Assembly: GCF_028826155.1 (NCBI RefSeq)
Contig: NZ_JAQGPN010000002.1
Span: 167,234 to 231,233 of the forward strand
Reading direction: 5' to 3'
Source: Mesorhizobium shangrilense
Lineage (GTDB): Bacteria > Pseudomonadota > Alphaproteobacteria > Rhizobiales > Rhizobiaceae
Length of the DNA: 64,000 nt
The position numbers were made by a program, and so were the translations under genes. The notes under the pieces are model-generated. The model did no database searches. It saw nothing but the letters and a program-made list of their open reading frames with translations, and had not been told where the DNA came from. The first letter of the stretch is position 1; every line of letters begins with the position of its first letter. Shown here one piece after another: positions 27,626 to 36,268 of this stretch.

Positions 27626-28518
27626 GATCGTCCTCCCGCGCTGAACCAGTCCGCGATATCCGACCCGGACATGAAGCGGACATCCGGCCTCTGCGCCAGC
27701 AGATCGACCATCCGCTGGAGGAACGGAAAGCGGTGCGGCACGCCCATCAGATGCGGATGCAATCCAATCCCAAGAACACGCGGCCCCACTTCGGGCAGCT
27801 CGTTGCCGATGCAATCGAGGGTCAGCCTCAAACGCGAAAACAGCTCGTCGGAGCGATGCCTTTCGACGGCGTAGACCACGCTGTCGTTCAATTCGAGCGA
27901 ATACGGCATCGCAATGATGGGGCTGGAATGCGTTGACAGCCAGTTCGGCAGATCATCCAGGCCCCAATCATAGACATAGTCGATCGCGTTATCGGCGAGA
28001 ATATCGGGTGTGGAAAGGCTCTCCCGCAAACCGGGGCTCAGCCATCCGCGCACCTTCTGGCCGCTGACTTCCCTTAGCCGGCGCAGGGACTGGGCGACGA
28101 TTTCCCCTTCGCTCTCCGCCGCCTGGATGGAAGCCTGATGCGCGCCATGCCCGATGAGTTCCCAGCCTGTTTCGAGAATCGCGTCCGCGCAGGCGGGATA
28201 GGCGTCTATGACGCTCGCGTTGAGGCTGACCGAAACCGGAACCTCGCGTTGGCGGAACAGCCTCAGCATGCGCGGCAGCCCCACACGCAGCCCGTATTCC
28301 GCCCATGAGAAATTGGGAACGTCCGGAACATGGTCCGCCCCGTGCGGTGCCGTCAGCAGCTTGCGCGGCATAGGTCGGTCGAAGGGCCAGTATTCAACGT
28401 TCAATACAAAGTGGACGATAATCGGCTTGCCGTCCGGCGCAGGCAGAACCGGCCTTTGCCTGTCAAGGGCGAATTCGATCCGCGGGTTGGCCGAAAATCC
28501 ATTTTTCGCTAGCTGCAT
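27622..28518 (-). CDS. Polysaccharide deacetylase-fold hydrolase (PuuE-like)
   Basis: The 298-residue protein has the NodB-like fold in the PuuE/allantoinase-type arrangement: VHFVLNVEYWPFD near the start, NFSWAEYGLRVGLPRMLRLF, VSLNASVIDAYPACADAILE, the metal-site WELIGHGAHQ (about residues 140-149) and RGWLSPGL. Relatives include allantoinase PuuE and bacterial cyclic imidases, which open cyclic amides. Its coupling to an isochorismatase-type amidase supports ring or amide hydrolysis rather than sugar deacetylation. There is no signal peptide, so it should act in the cytoplasm. It is first in its operon. The start ATG at 28518 has a weak ribosome site. Confidence 0.8.
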   Translation of the reverse strand: MQLAKNGFSANPRIEFALDRQRPVLPAPDGKPIIVHFVLNVEYWPFDRPMPRKLLTAPHGADHVPDVPNFSWAEYGLRVGLPRMLRLFRQREVPVSVSLNASVIDAYPACADAILETGWELIGHGAHQASIQAAESEGEIVAQSLRRLREVSGQKVRGWLSPGLRESLSTPDILADNAIDYVYDWGLDDLPNWLSTHSSPIIAMPYSLELNDSVVYAVERHRSDELFSRLRLTLDCIGNELPEVGPRVLGIGLHPHLMGVPHRFPFLQRMVDLLAQRPDVRFMSGSDIADWFSAGGRS

Positions 28519-28819
28519 GGGGTGGGTTCCAGGCGCGATGTTGATCGGACGATGATTGCGCCGGCTCGCCGGGCGGGGCCGGCGGAAAATCCGAAGCAGG
28601 CCGGGCGGCCAGGCGTTCCGGGGCAGATCGGCGCCTGGATGTCGTACCGTGAAGGCGATCGGGCTTACCACCGCCCGTTCCCATCAATCAGCTATGCCGA
28701 AATGATCTGCCTATCCGATGTCGGCCCGGATATACCCGGATTACGGCTGTGCTCTCGACAGAAGCGATGGATGGCAGAAATATGCGTTCCATAAAGACAA
28801 GGCGGGAAGGGTATCTCGG
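28519..28819. promoter_or_regulatory. Divergent promoter region of the island
   Basis: This is the shared upstream region of the leftward hydrolase operon (starting 28518) and the rightward LysR gene (28820). LysR-type regulation from here is likely by layout. I could not single out a convincing T-N11-A box. Confidence 0.5.
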
Positions 28820-29740
28820 ATGGAACTGCGCCAGCTTCGCTATTTCGTGACACTGGCCGAGGTGGGAAGCGTTTCCCGCGCGGCCGTCATCCTGAATGTT
28901 GCCCAACCCGCCATAAGTCGTCAGATACGTCTGCTGGAGGAAGAGCTTGCCGTCTCGCTATTTTACAGGACGGGACGAGGGATGGAGCTTACCGAGGCGG
29001 GCCATCTGCTGATGGCGCATGCCCCGGACGTGCTGTTGGGCCTGAAGAAGATAGAGAAGGAAATCGGCGAGCTACGCGGCATTGCGGACGGGCAGGTCGT
29101 TCTGGGTATTCCCCCGACCGAGGGGCATTTCCTGGTCCCGCCTTTGGTGCGCCGCCTTCGCGCGCAGCATCCCGGCCTCGCATTGAAGGTGATCGAGGCC
29201 TTTAGCGGGCATGTCAACGAATGGCTGGTCGGCGGCAGGCTCGATGTCGCTGTTTTCTACAAGCTCGCCAATATGCAGCAACTGATCACGGACGAGTTGC
29301 TGACGGAAGGCCTCTACCTCATCGGAAAAGGCGGCCTGCCCACCGACGATACGCCCATTGGCCTCGACGAGATCCAGTCGATGGAACTGATCCTGCCCAG
29401 CCGATCCCATGGCTTGCGCCATCTTGTCGAGCATGCGGCGACGCAGCGCGATCTGCGGCTCAATGTTACTCTGGAGGCCGATGCCCTGCTGACGATCAAG
29501 GCGCTTGTCGAAGCCGGCGAAGGCAGGACGATCCTGCCTTATCCCTCCGTACATCGCGAGATGGAGGCAGGCCGCCTCACTGCCCGCCCGATCCGGCGCG
29601 AGGACCTGTCGCGGACATTGCTGCTGGTGACCACGCGGCACCATCCGCTATCGCTGGCATCTCGCGTGGTCGTGCGCGAAATGCGGCTGCTGGTGCGGGA
29701 TCTGGTTCGCAGCGGAGGCTGGCCCGGTGCGGTAATCTGA
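28820..29740 (+). CDS. LysR family transcriptional regulator
   Basis: This 306-residue LysR protein starts MELRQLRYFVTLAEVGSVSR. The HTH contains AAVILNVAQPAISRQIRLLE and is followed by the effector-binding domain (VVLGIPPTEGHFLVPPLVRR). That opening is typical of the CbbR/NAC-like branch. I chose 28820 rather than the earlier ATG at 28718 because the family starts exactly here. It is divergent from the hydrolase operon and precedes the transporter gene. It probably controls both, in response to a pathway intermediate. Confidence 0.9.
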   Translation: MELRQLRYFVTLAEVGSVSRAAVILNVAQPAISRQIRLLEEELAVSLFYRTGRGMELTEAGHLLMAHAPDVLLGLKKIEKEIGELRGIADGQVVLGIPPTEGHFLVPPLVRRLRAQHPGLALKVIEAFSGHVNEWLVGGRLDVAVFYKLANMQQLITDELLTEGLYLIGKGGLPTDDTPIGLDEIQSMELILPSRSHGLRHLVEHAATQRDLRLNVTLEADALLTIKALVEAGEGRTILPYPSVHREMEAGRLTARPIRREDLSRTLLLVTTRHHPLSLASRVVVREMRLLVRDLVRSGGWPGAVI

Positions 29741-29951
29741 GCCTCCGCCGATTCCGGCCAGGGGCATAACGAACCGGCATAGCTGCTAGCGCAGGCGTTC
29801 CGCTTGCGCGAAGTTCGTCCTCTCCCCCACTGTGATACCGGGACCGGCCAAGGGGAACGTGCCGCGTCATTTATCGGGCAATCAACCATTTCAGGAGCGA
29901 TCCCTCGATAGAGATTTCGCTCCCGATGCCAGTCAGGCGGAGGAAACAGCA

Positions 29952-31280
29952 ATGACCGAAACAAATTTGAGCGGCAGCATCGCCGATGGGGCGCAGCCGC
30001 ATGCCCAGAAAGCGGCCTCGCCGGGACGGCTGGCAGCCGCCAGCATGGTCGGCACGGCTCTGGAGTGGTTCGAGTTCACGCTCTACAATGCGATGGCCGC
30101 TCTGGTGTTCAATCAACTTTTCTTCCCGCAGTTCGACCCGGTCGCCGGCACCATCCTGGCATTTTCGACCTATGCGGTCGGCTACCTCTCTCGCCCGTTC
30201 GGCGGCTTCATCTTCGGACGCCTTGGCGATCGGCTCGGGCGCCGCGAAGTGTTGATGTGGACTTTGATCCTGATGGGAGGGTGTACCTTCGCCATCGGTC
30301 TGCTGCCCACCTATGAGACGATCGGCATCTGGGGCGCGCTCCTGCTGGTCATTCTGCGCTTCATCCAGGGCGTGGCGCTCGGGGGGGAGTGGGCCGGCGC
30401 CGTGTTGCTGACGGCGGAACAGGCATCCGACCGACATCGCGGCTTCCAGGCATCCTGGGCGCAGGTCGGAGCCATGGTCGGCATCTTCACCGGCATGGCA
30501 GCGCTGACCTTCTTCACCGCCTTCGTATCCGATGCCGCCTTCATCGAGTGGGGTTGGCGCGTACCGTTCCTCGCGAGCATTCTCATGGTCGTCTTCGGTA
30601 TCTGGATCCGCAATGGCGTTCCCGAATCCGAGGAGTTCGAGAAGCTCGAAAAGGCGGGCGGGAAAGCCGAAGCTCCGATCACCGAAGTCCTGACCCGCAA
30701 CCTGCGCGACCTGCTGGTCGCATCCGGCTCCCGCATCGGATCCGATGTCGTGTTCGGCTTCATGGTGGTCTTCTCGCTCGCTTACCTGACGCAGACTCTG
30801 GGCGTGGAGCGCCCGATAGCGCTCGGCGGCGTGATGCTCGGCGTGCTGGCCAACGGTCTGGGCTGCCTGGCATTTTCGGCCTTGTCCGATCGCCTCGGCC
30901 GACGTCCCGTCTATATTGGCGGAGCCCTTTTGTCGGCTGCCTGGGTCAGCATCGTCTTCATGCTGTTCGATACCCGCGACCCGGTTCTCATCACGCTTGC
31001 TCTCGTGGTCGCGCTCGTCCTTCACTCGGCCATGTACGGGCCGCAGGCCTCCTTTGTGGCCGAGCAGTTCAAGACGCGGGTTCGTTATAGCGGAAGCTCG
31101 CTGGCCTACACGCTCGCCGGCGCCGTCGGTGGCGGTGTGGCGCCCCTGATCTTCGCCACGCTGCAACGCCAGTATGGCGGCACGCTTCCCCTGAAAATCT
31201 ATGTCTGGGCAACTCTCACCGTGACGATCGTGTCGGTGCTGGCCGCCAGGGAAACCGCCGATCGTCCCATGAAATCCTGA
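29952..31280 (+). CDS. MFS transporter, metabolite:H+ symporter type
   Basis: A 442-residue MFS permease. Segments such as GTALEWFEFTLYNAMAALVF, then RPFGGFIFGRLGDRLGRREV, LLPTYETIGIWGALLLVILR and RFIQGVALGGEWAGAVLLTA place it in the metabolite:H+ symporter group of inner-membrane importers (shikimate/alpha-ketoglutarate/proline-betaine type). About 12 membrane helices are visible. The likely cargo is a carboxylic acid feeding the neighbouring enzymes. The ATG at 29952 follows AGGAAAC. A hairpin terminator follows the gene. Confidence 0.9.
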   Translation: MTETNLSGSIADGAQPHAQKAASPGRLAAASMVGTALEWFEFTLYNAMAALVFNQLFFPQFDPVAGTILAFSTYAVGYLSRPFGGFIFGRLGDRLGRREVLMWTLILMGGCTFAIGLLPTYETIGIWGALLLVILRFIQGVALGGEWAGAVLLTAEQASDRHRGFQASWAQVGAMVGIFTGMAALTFFTAFVSDAAFIEWGWRVPFLASILMVVFGIWIRNGVPESEEFEKLEKAGGKAEAPITEVLTRNLRDLLVASGSRIGSDVVFGFMVVFSLAYLTQTLGVERPIALGGVMLGVLANGLGCLAFSALSDRLGRRPVYIGGALLSAAWVSIVFMLFDTRDPVLITLALVVALVLHSAMYGPQASFVAEQFKTRVRYSGSSLAYTLAGAVGGGVAPLIFATLQRQYGGTLPLKIYVWATLTVTIVSVLAARETADRPMKS

Positions 31281-31299
31281 TCAGGCAAGGTCGAAGCCG

Positions 31300-31336
31300 G
31301 CGCCGGCAGCGGCAAGGCAAGCTGCCGGCGCTCTTT
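31300..31336 (+). terminator. Hairpin after the transporter gene
   Basis: GCGCCGGCAGC (31300-31310) pairs perfectly with GCTGCCGGCGC (31321-31331) over a 10-base loop and is followed by TCTTT. It would terminate or attenuate transcription before the DUF2848 gene. Confidence 0.7.
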
Positions 31337-31363
31337 CAAGTCTAAGGAGAAGAGGAGCAATCG

Positions 31364-32050
31364 ATGCCTGTATTCAGAAAGATCAGGGCCGGTGGACATG
31401 AAGAGGTCATGGATGCGCCTATCGAGCGCCTCGTCCTGGGCGGGCTGACCGGATCGCCGGAATCGGTCAGGAAGCATCTTGCCGAACTGGAGGAAATCGG
31501 GGTGCGCGCGCCGAAGACCGCACCGGTGTTTTTCCGCCTGTCGGCCAATCTGGTGACGGACGCGTCGTCGATCCAGGTGCTGGGTTCGAAGACCTCGGGC
31601 GAGGTCGAGCCGCTGCTGCTTTTCCTGCCGGACGGGGTCTGGATCGGCGTCGGTTCGGACCATACCGATCGCGAGGCGGAGAAGATCGATATCAACCTGT
31701 CCAAGCAACTCTGCCCGAAGCCGGTCGGAACGGATATCTGGCCGCTCAGCGAGGTGTCCGACCACTGGAGCAGCCTGATCATCAGGAGCCATATCGTCGA
31801 GGAAGGCAGGCACGTCCTCTATCAGGAGGACAGCTTGGCGGAAATCCTGCATCCCGATATCCTGTTCGGCAAACTGCCCGAAGATTTCCGCTCCTTGCCT
31901 TCGGGCACGGCCTTCATGTGCGGAACACCGCCCGCGCGGGGCGGCATCAGGCCTGCTCAATGCTTCGAGATGGAACTCGAGGACCCGGTTCTGAAACGAT
32001 GCATCCGGCATGCCTACGACATCGTGCCGCTGATCCACGAACGGTTCTGA
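31364..32050 (+). CDS. DUF2848 family protein
   Basis: This 228-residue protein belongs to DUF2848. Segments such as RLVLGGLTGSPESVRKHLAE, GVRAPKTAPVFFRLSANLVT, IGVGSDHTDREAEKIDINLS and the C-terminal LKRCIRHAYDI are characteristic. The fold is thought to be fumarylacetoacetase-like (DHTDRE is suggestive), and such proteins often sit with catabolic enzymes. The activity is not established. AAGGAGAAGAGGAG precedes the ATG. It lies between the transporter and the acyl-CoA genes, so a hydrolase or decarboxylase step is plausible. Confidence 0.8.
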   Translation: MPVFRKIRAGGHEEVMDAPIERLVLGGLTGSPESVRKHLAELEEIGVRAPKTAPVFFRLSANLVTDASSIQVLGSKTSGEVEPLLLFLPDGVWIGVGSDHTDREAEKIDINLSKQLCPKPVGTDIWPLSEVSDHWSSLIIRSHIVEEGRHVLYQEDSLAEILHPDILFGKLPEDFRSLPSGTAFMCGTPPARGGIRPAQCFEMELEDPVLKRCIRHAYDIVPLIHERF

Positions 32051-32133
32051 CCGGGCGGATCCGAAATCCGCCGCAAGCCCATTCCTGTCTCCATATCCGG
32101 ACTTTCACTCACGATAGCTGAGGACGATTTCGC

Positions 32134-33291
32134 ATGGCTACGACTCACAGATTTCCGGAACTCCGAGAGGCCATCAGAGCATTGTGCGCGGAGTTTCCGC
32201 CCGAGTATCATCGCCGGATCGATGACGCGCGCGGCTATCCGGAAGAATTCGTGGACGCGTTGACGAAGGCCGGGTGGATGGCGGCACTCATCCCTGAAGA
32301 ATACGGCGGTTCCGGCCTGGGCCTGACAGAAGCTTCGGTGATCATGGAGGAAATCAACCGCTCCGGCGGCAATTCCGGCGCCTGCCACGGCCAGATGTAC
32401 AATATGAACATGCTGGTCCGGCATGGTTCCGAGGAGCAGCGCCGGAAATACCTGCCGAAGATCGCGTCGGGAGAACTTCGCTTGCAGTCCATGGGCGTGA
32501 CCGAACCCACGACGGGCACGGACACGACCAGGATCAAGACCACTGCCGTGAAGAAGGGGGACCGCTACGTCATCAATGGCCAGAAGGTTTGGATCTCCCG
32601 TGTCCAGCATTCGGACCTGATGATCCTGCTGGCCCGCACCACGCCGATCGATCAGGTAAGCAGGAAATCCGAAGGCATGTCGATCTTCATCGTCGACCTG
32701 AGGGAGGCCGCCGGAAAGGGCATGACCGTCCAGCCGATCCCCAACATGGTCAACCACGAAACCAATGAATTGTTCTTCGACAATCTGGAAATTCCGGAGG
32801 AAAACCTGATCGGCGAGGAGGGGCAGGGCTTCAGGTACATCCTGACCGGCCTCAATGCCGAGCGCACGCTGATTGCCGCAGAATGCATCGGCGACGGCTA
32901 CTGGTTCATCGAGAAGGTGTCCGACTACGTCAGGGAGCGCACCGTCTTCGGCCGGCCCATCGGCCAGAACCAGGGCGTGCAGTTCCCGATCGCGGAGAGC
33001 CATATCGAGATCGAGGCGGCCAATCTGATGCGCTACGAGGCCTGCCGTCTCTACGATGCGCAGGAGCCATGCGGAGCACAGGCGAACATGGCGAAATACC
33101 TTGCCGCCAAGGCGTCGTGGGAAGCGGCCAATGCCTGCCTTCAGTTCCATGGCGGCTTCGGTTTCGCCTGCGAATACGACGTGGAGCGTAAGTTTCGCGA
33201 AACCCGGCTTTATCAGGTCGCGCCGATTTCGACCAATCTGATCCTGTCCTATGTCGCCGAACATGTCCTCGGCCTTCCGAGGTCCTTCTGA
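32134..33291 (+). CDS. Acyl-CoA dehydrogenase
   Basis: The 385-residue flavoenzyme has the ACAD order: N-terminal helical domain (IPEEYGGSGLGLTEASVIME), middle beta domain with the FAD-binding LQSMGVTEPTTGTDTTRIKT and KVWISRVQHSDLMILLAR, and C-terminal domain with GRPIGQNQGVQFPIAES, then LQFHGGFGFACEYDVERKFR. It oxidises an acyl-CoA to the 2,3-enoyl-CoA and passes electrons to ETF. The acyl chain is unknown. Its stop overlaps the start of the CoA-transferase gene by one base. A truncated etfB closes the same operon. Confidence 0.92.
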   Translation: MATTHRFPELREAIRALCAEFPPEYHRRIDDARGYPEEFVDALTKAGWMAALIPEEYGGSGLGLTEASVIMEEINRSGGNSGACHGQMYNMNMLVRHGSEEQRRKYLPKIASGELRLQSMGVTEPTTGTDTTRIKTTAVKKGDRYVINGQKVWISRVQHSDLMILLARTTPIDQVSRKSEGMSIFIVDLREAAGKGMTVQPIPNMVNHETNELFFDNLEIPEENLIGEEGQGFRYILTGLNAERTLIAAECIGDGYWFIEKVSDYVRERTVFGRPIGQNQGVQFPIAESHIEIEAANLMRYEACRLYDAQEPCGAQANMAKYLAAKASWEAANACLQFHGGFGFACEYDVERKFRETRLYQVAPISTNLILSYVAEHVLGLPRSF

Positions 33292-34436
33292 TGGCGGGCA
33301 AAGCAGCTCTGCCGCTCGACGGCATTCGCGTCGTCGCCATCGAACAGGCGGTGGCGGCTCCGTTCTGCTCCTCGCGGCTTGCCGATGCGGGCGCCGACGT
33401 GATCAAGATCGAAAGGCCCGAAGGCGATTTCGCGCGCGGTTATGATGATGCGGCCCTTGGCGGCCAGAGCAGCTACTTCGTCTGGCTGAACCGCGGCAAG
33501 CAGTCGCTTGCGATCGATCTTGCGGCTGAGGAGGGCAAGCGCCGCCTTGCCGGCCTTCTGGCGGATGCCGACGTGCTGGTTCAAAATCTCAAGCCGGGCG
33601 CGCTTGGCCGCCTCGGCTTCGGTCCGGAAAAGCTGCGCCAGACCCATCCGCGGCTGATCGTCTGCTCGATCAGCGGCTACGGGGAGGCCGGACCGCTCGC
33701 CAGCCGCAAGGCCTACGACCTTCTGATCCAGGCCGAATCCGGCTTGTCGTCTGTCACCGGCGGACCGGAAGCGCCGGCGCGCGTCGGCATTTCCGTGGTC
33801 GATATCGCAACGGGGGCGACGGCTTATTCGGCCGTCCTCGAAGCGCTCCTGTCGCGAGCCGCGACGGGCGAGGGAGCCGATATCCGCATTTCGATGTTCG
33901 ACGTCATGGCAGACTGGCTCACTGTTCCGCTTCTGCATCAGGAAGCCGGCAGGCCGCCGAAGCGCATCGGCATGGCGCATCCCTCGATCGCGCCTTACGG
34001 CGTCTTCAGGACGCGGGACGACAGGGATGTCCTCATCTCGATCCAGAACGATCGCGAATGGGCTAAATTCTGCACGGAATTTCTCCGGCAGCCGGAGGTG
34101 ATACAGGATTCCAGATTCGCAAGGAACGTCGCCCGTGTCAGGAACCGCGCTGCTGCTGACGGGCTTGTGGCGGCGGCTTTTGCTGCACTTGACGAGGCTG
34201 AAGCGCACGGCCTCCTTGCAAAGGCCGACGTCGCCTTCGCCTCGGTCAACGACATGGCGGGCCTGGCGGATCATCCGCACCTGAGACGGATCACGGTCGA
34301 GACGGAAGCCGGTCCCGTTTCCTATCCCGCCCCTGCGCCGGTTTTTGTCGGCAAGCCGCGGTCCTATCGATCCGTGCCGGCGCTCGGCGAGAATACGCTT
34401 GCACCCCTCCTGCAAGCCGGCCGGAGGGCGAGATGA
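33291..34436 (+). CDS. CaiB/BaiF family (class III) CoA-transferase
   Basis: A 381-residue class III CoA-transferase with RVVAIEQAVAAPFCSSRLAD, then AGADVIKIERPEGDFARGYD, WLNRGKQSLAIDLAAEEGKR and the catalytic-Asp region QNLKPGALGRLGFGPEKLR preceding CSISGYGEAG. These enzymes move CoA between carboxylic acids such as succinate, mesaconate, citramalate or formate/oxalate. Here it should activate the dicarboxylate oxidised by the preceding dehydrogenase. It overlaps both neighbours (1 bp and 4 bp), so the four genes are translated as a unit. Confidence 0.9.
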   Translation: MAGKAALPLDGIRVVAIEQAVAAPFCSSRLADAGADVIKIERPEGDFARGYDDAALGGQSSYFVWLNRGKQSLAIDLAAEEGKRRLAGLLADADVLVQNLKPGALGRLGFGPEKLRQTHPRLIVCSISGYGEAGPLASRKAYDLLIQAESGLSSVTGGPEAPARVGISVVDIATGATAYSAVLEALLSRAATGEGADIRISMFDVMADWLTVPLLHQEAGRPPKRIGMAHPSIAPYGVFRTRDDRDVLISIQNDREWAKFCTEFLRQPEVIQDSRFARNVARVRNRAAADGLVAAAFAALDEAEAHGLLAKADVAFASVNDMAGLADHPHLRRITVETEAGPVSYPAPAPVFVGKPRSYRSVPALGENTLAPLLQAGRRAR

Positions 34437-35293
34437 TGACGCACAATGCGCAACTGGATGTGGAGCATCTCAGAGCCTGGATCGGGCGGGAAGAGAGTGC
34501 ATCTGGCGTCATCTCCGCAGACCTGGTCCAGAAGTTCAATGCAACGCTGGACCTGCCGGGAGGAGTGCCCGTCCGGGGTGAGCCTGCGGCGTTGCTGATC
34601 CATTACTGCCTTGCGCAGCCTGCCGCGCCAACCGGCCTTCTTGGAGAAGACGGCCATCCGCAAAAAGGCGGCTTTCTGCCTCCCGTATCCCTGCCGCGCC
34701 GCATGTGGGCAGGCAGCAGCCTCGCATTCCATGGCGACCTGCATGTCGGCGATCTCGTTCGGCGGGTCTCGCGTATCGACGATATCGCCGTAAAGGAAGG
34801 CCGCTCCGGCACGCTTTGCTTCGTAACGGTCGAGCATAGGGTCGAGGTGTCCGGATCGCTCAGGATCGAGGAAACACAGAGCATCGTGTATCGCGGCGTG
34901 GCTCCGCCTCCGGATGCCTCGAAGCCGGCCGTTGCGGAACCGGCGCCGCGCGGAACCCACGTCCGGTCCGTCGCTGTTTCCCCGCCGCTGCTGTTCCGCT
35001 ATTCGGCGCTCACCTTCAACGGCCATCGCATTCACTACGACCGGCCCTATGCTACCGAGGTGGAGCACTATCCGGGCCTGGTCCTTCATGGCCCGCTCCA
35101 AGCCACGCTGCTCCTGAAACATGCGACCGACCTCAAAGGTGAGCGCCCTTCGAGGTTCACCTTCCGGGGGCTGTCCCCGCTGTTCGCTCATGACAAGGTC
35201 AGTCTGCACGCGTCCGGCGAAGAGGGGCGGATGAAACTTTGGAGCATGCGGGAAAACGGCCCGCTGGCAATGAGCGCGGAGGCTGTCTGGTGA
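34433..35293 (+). CDS. MaoC/FAS1-like dehydratase domain protein
   Basis: The 286-residue protein resembles the double-hotdog hydratases (HTD2, mesaconyl-C4-CoA hydratase). The N-terminal half contains GGFLPPVSLPRRMWAGSSLA and FHGDLHVGDLVRRVSRIDDI. The C-terminal half contains SALTFNGHRIHYDRPYATEV and YPGLVLHGPLQATLL, with the catalytic-type His/Asp pattern in NGHRIHYD. It should hydrate an unsaturated acyl-CoA made by the dehydrogenase at 32134. It is coupled to its neighbours by ATGA and GTGA overlaps. Confidence 0.85.
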   Translation: MMTHNAQLDVEHLRAWIGREESASGVISADLVQKFNATLDLPGGVPVRGEPAALLIHYCLAQPAAPTGLLGEDGHPQKGGFLPPVSLPRRMWAGSSLAFHGDLHVGDLVRRVSRIDDIAVKEGRSGTLCFVTVEHRVEVSGSLRIEETQSIVYRGVAPPPDASKPAVAEPAPRGTHVRSVAVSPPLLFRYSALTFNGHRIHYDRPYATEVEHYPGLVLHGPLQATLLLKHATDLKGERPSRFTFRGLSPLFAHDKVSLHASGEEGRMKLWSMRENGPLAMSAEAVW

Positions 35294-36087
35294 CGGATTC
35301 GACGAATTTTTCCATACCGCTCTTCGTACCTGCGAACCGGCCAGAGCGGTTCGGGAAGGCGGCCGCATCCGGCGCCGATGCGATTGTCATCGACCTTGAG
35401 GACGCCGTCCCGGCCGATAGGAAAGATGCGGCGCGATCCGCACTGACGACTGATTTCACGGCCCTTCCGGTGCTCGTGCGGGTCAACGGCGAGGGAACGC
35501 CCTGGCATGCCGAGGACATGCGGGCCGTCGCACGGCTGCCTGCGCTCGCAGGCGTGATCGTCCCGAAGGCGGAAGCGGGCGGCGGGCTTGCGGATATCGC
35601 CCGGTCGAGCCACGTTCCGGTTATCCCGTTGATCGAGACGGCGAAAGGCTTGTCACATGCCCGGCAAATCGCCGCATTGCCCGGAATCGTCAGGCTGATT
35701 TTCGGTTCGGTTGATTACTGCGCTGATCTCGGATGCGCCCACACGCGCGAGGCCCTTCTTTCTGCGCGGTCCGAGCTTGTGCTTGCCTCCCGGCTGGCGG
35801 GGCTTCAGAGCCCGATCGATGGGGTGACGACTGCCATCGATGACGAGGGACTTGTCCAGTCCGATGCCTGCCATGCCCAGCAACTCGGATTCGGCGGCAA
35901 GCTCGCCATTCATCCCCGTCAAATCGGAGCGATCCGGGCCGGCTTCAAACCAGAGCGGTCGGCGATCGAATGGGCGAAAAGGGTTCTGGCAGGCGGTGGC
36001 GGTGCAATCGCCGTCGATGGCGCGATGGTCGATGAGCCTGTCCGCATAAGGGCGCGCGCTGTTTTGTCCAGGGCAGCGGCGGAATAA
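35290..36087 (+). CDS. CitE/HpcH-family CoA-ester lyase
   Basis: A 265-residue TIM-barrel lyase of the CitE-like family. It contains [20 protein letters not shown], the metal/substrate motif [57 protein letters not shown] and [15 protein letters not shown]. Relatives cleave citramalyl-CoA to pyruvate and acetyl-CoA, or malyl/methylmalyl-CoA to glyoxylate and an acyl-CoA. The GTG start at 35290 overlaps the hydratase stop (GTGA). As the last enzyme it should release central metabolites. Confidence 0.9.
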   Translation: MTDSTNFSIPLFVPANRPERFGKAAASGADAIVIDLEDAVPADRKDAARSALTTDFTALPVLVRVNGEGTPWHAEDMRAVARLPALAGVIVPKAEAGGGLADIARSSHVPVIPLIETAKGLSHARQIAALPGIVRLIFGSVDYCADLGCAHTREALLSARSELVLASRLAGLQSPIDGVTTAIDDEGLVQSDACHAQQLGFGGKLAIHPRQIGAIRAGFKPERSAIEWAKRVLAGGGGAIAVDGAMVDEPVRIRARAVLSRAAAE

Positions 36088-36124
36088 GCCGTCCCTCGTC
36101 TTTTTTCAACATAGGTCAAATCCC

Positions 36125-36268
36125 ATGAAAATCTTGGTCCCAGTCAAGCATGTCGTTGACTACAACGTAAAGATTCGTGTGAAGTCCGACGGCTCGGGTG
36201 TCCCTTGGCACTTAAATGGGTTCTTCCTCACTTTGTGTGACTCAGCGGCAACATTCTGGCTTTCATGA
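36125..36268 (+). pseudogene. etfB: etfB 5' fragment, cut by an ISL3 element
   Basis: The frame from the ATG at 36125 reads [20 protein letters not shown], then SDGSG, the highly conserved N-terminus of electron transfer flavoprotein beta subunit. Homology stops at about 36200, shortly before the ISL3 end near 36218. The frame then runs into IS sequence and stops at 36268. ETF is the electron acceptor of acyl-CoA dehydrogenases, so this was probably the next gene of the 32134-36087 operon. The fragment cannot be functional. Confidence 0.85.
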
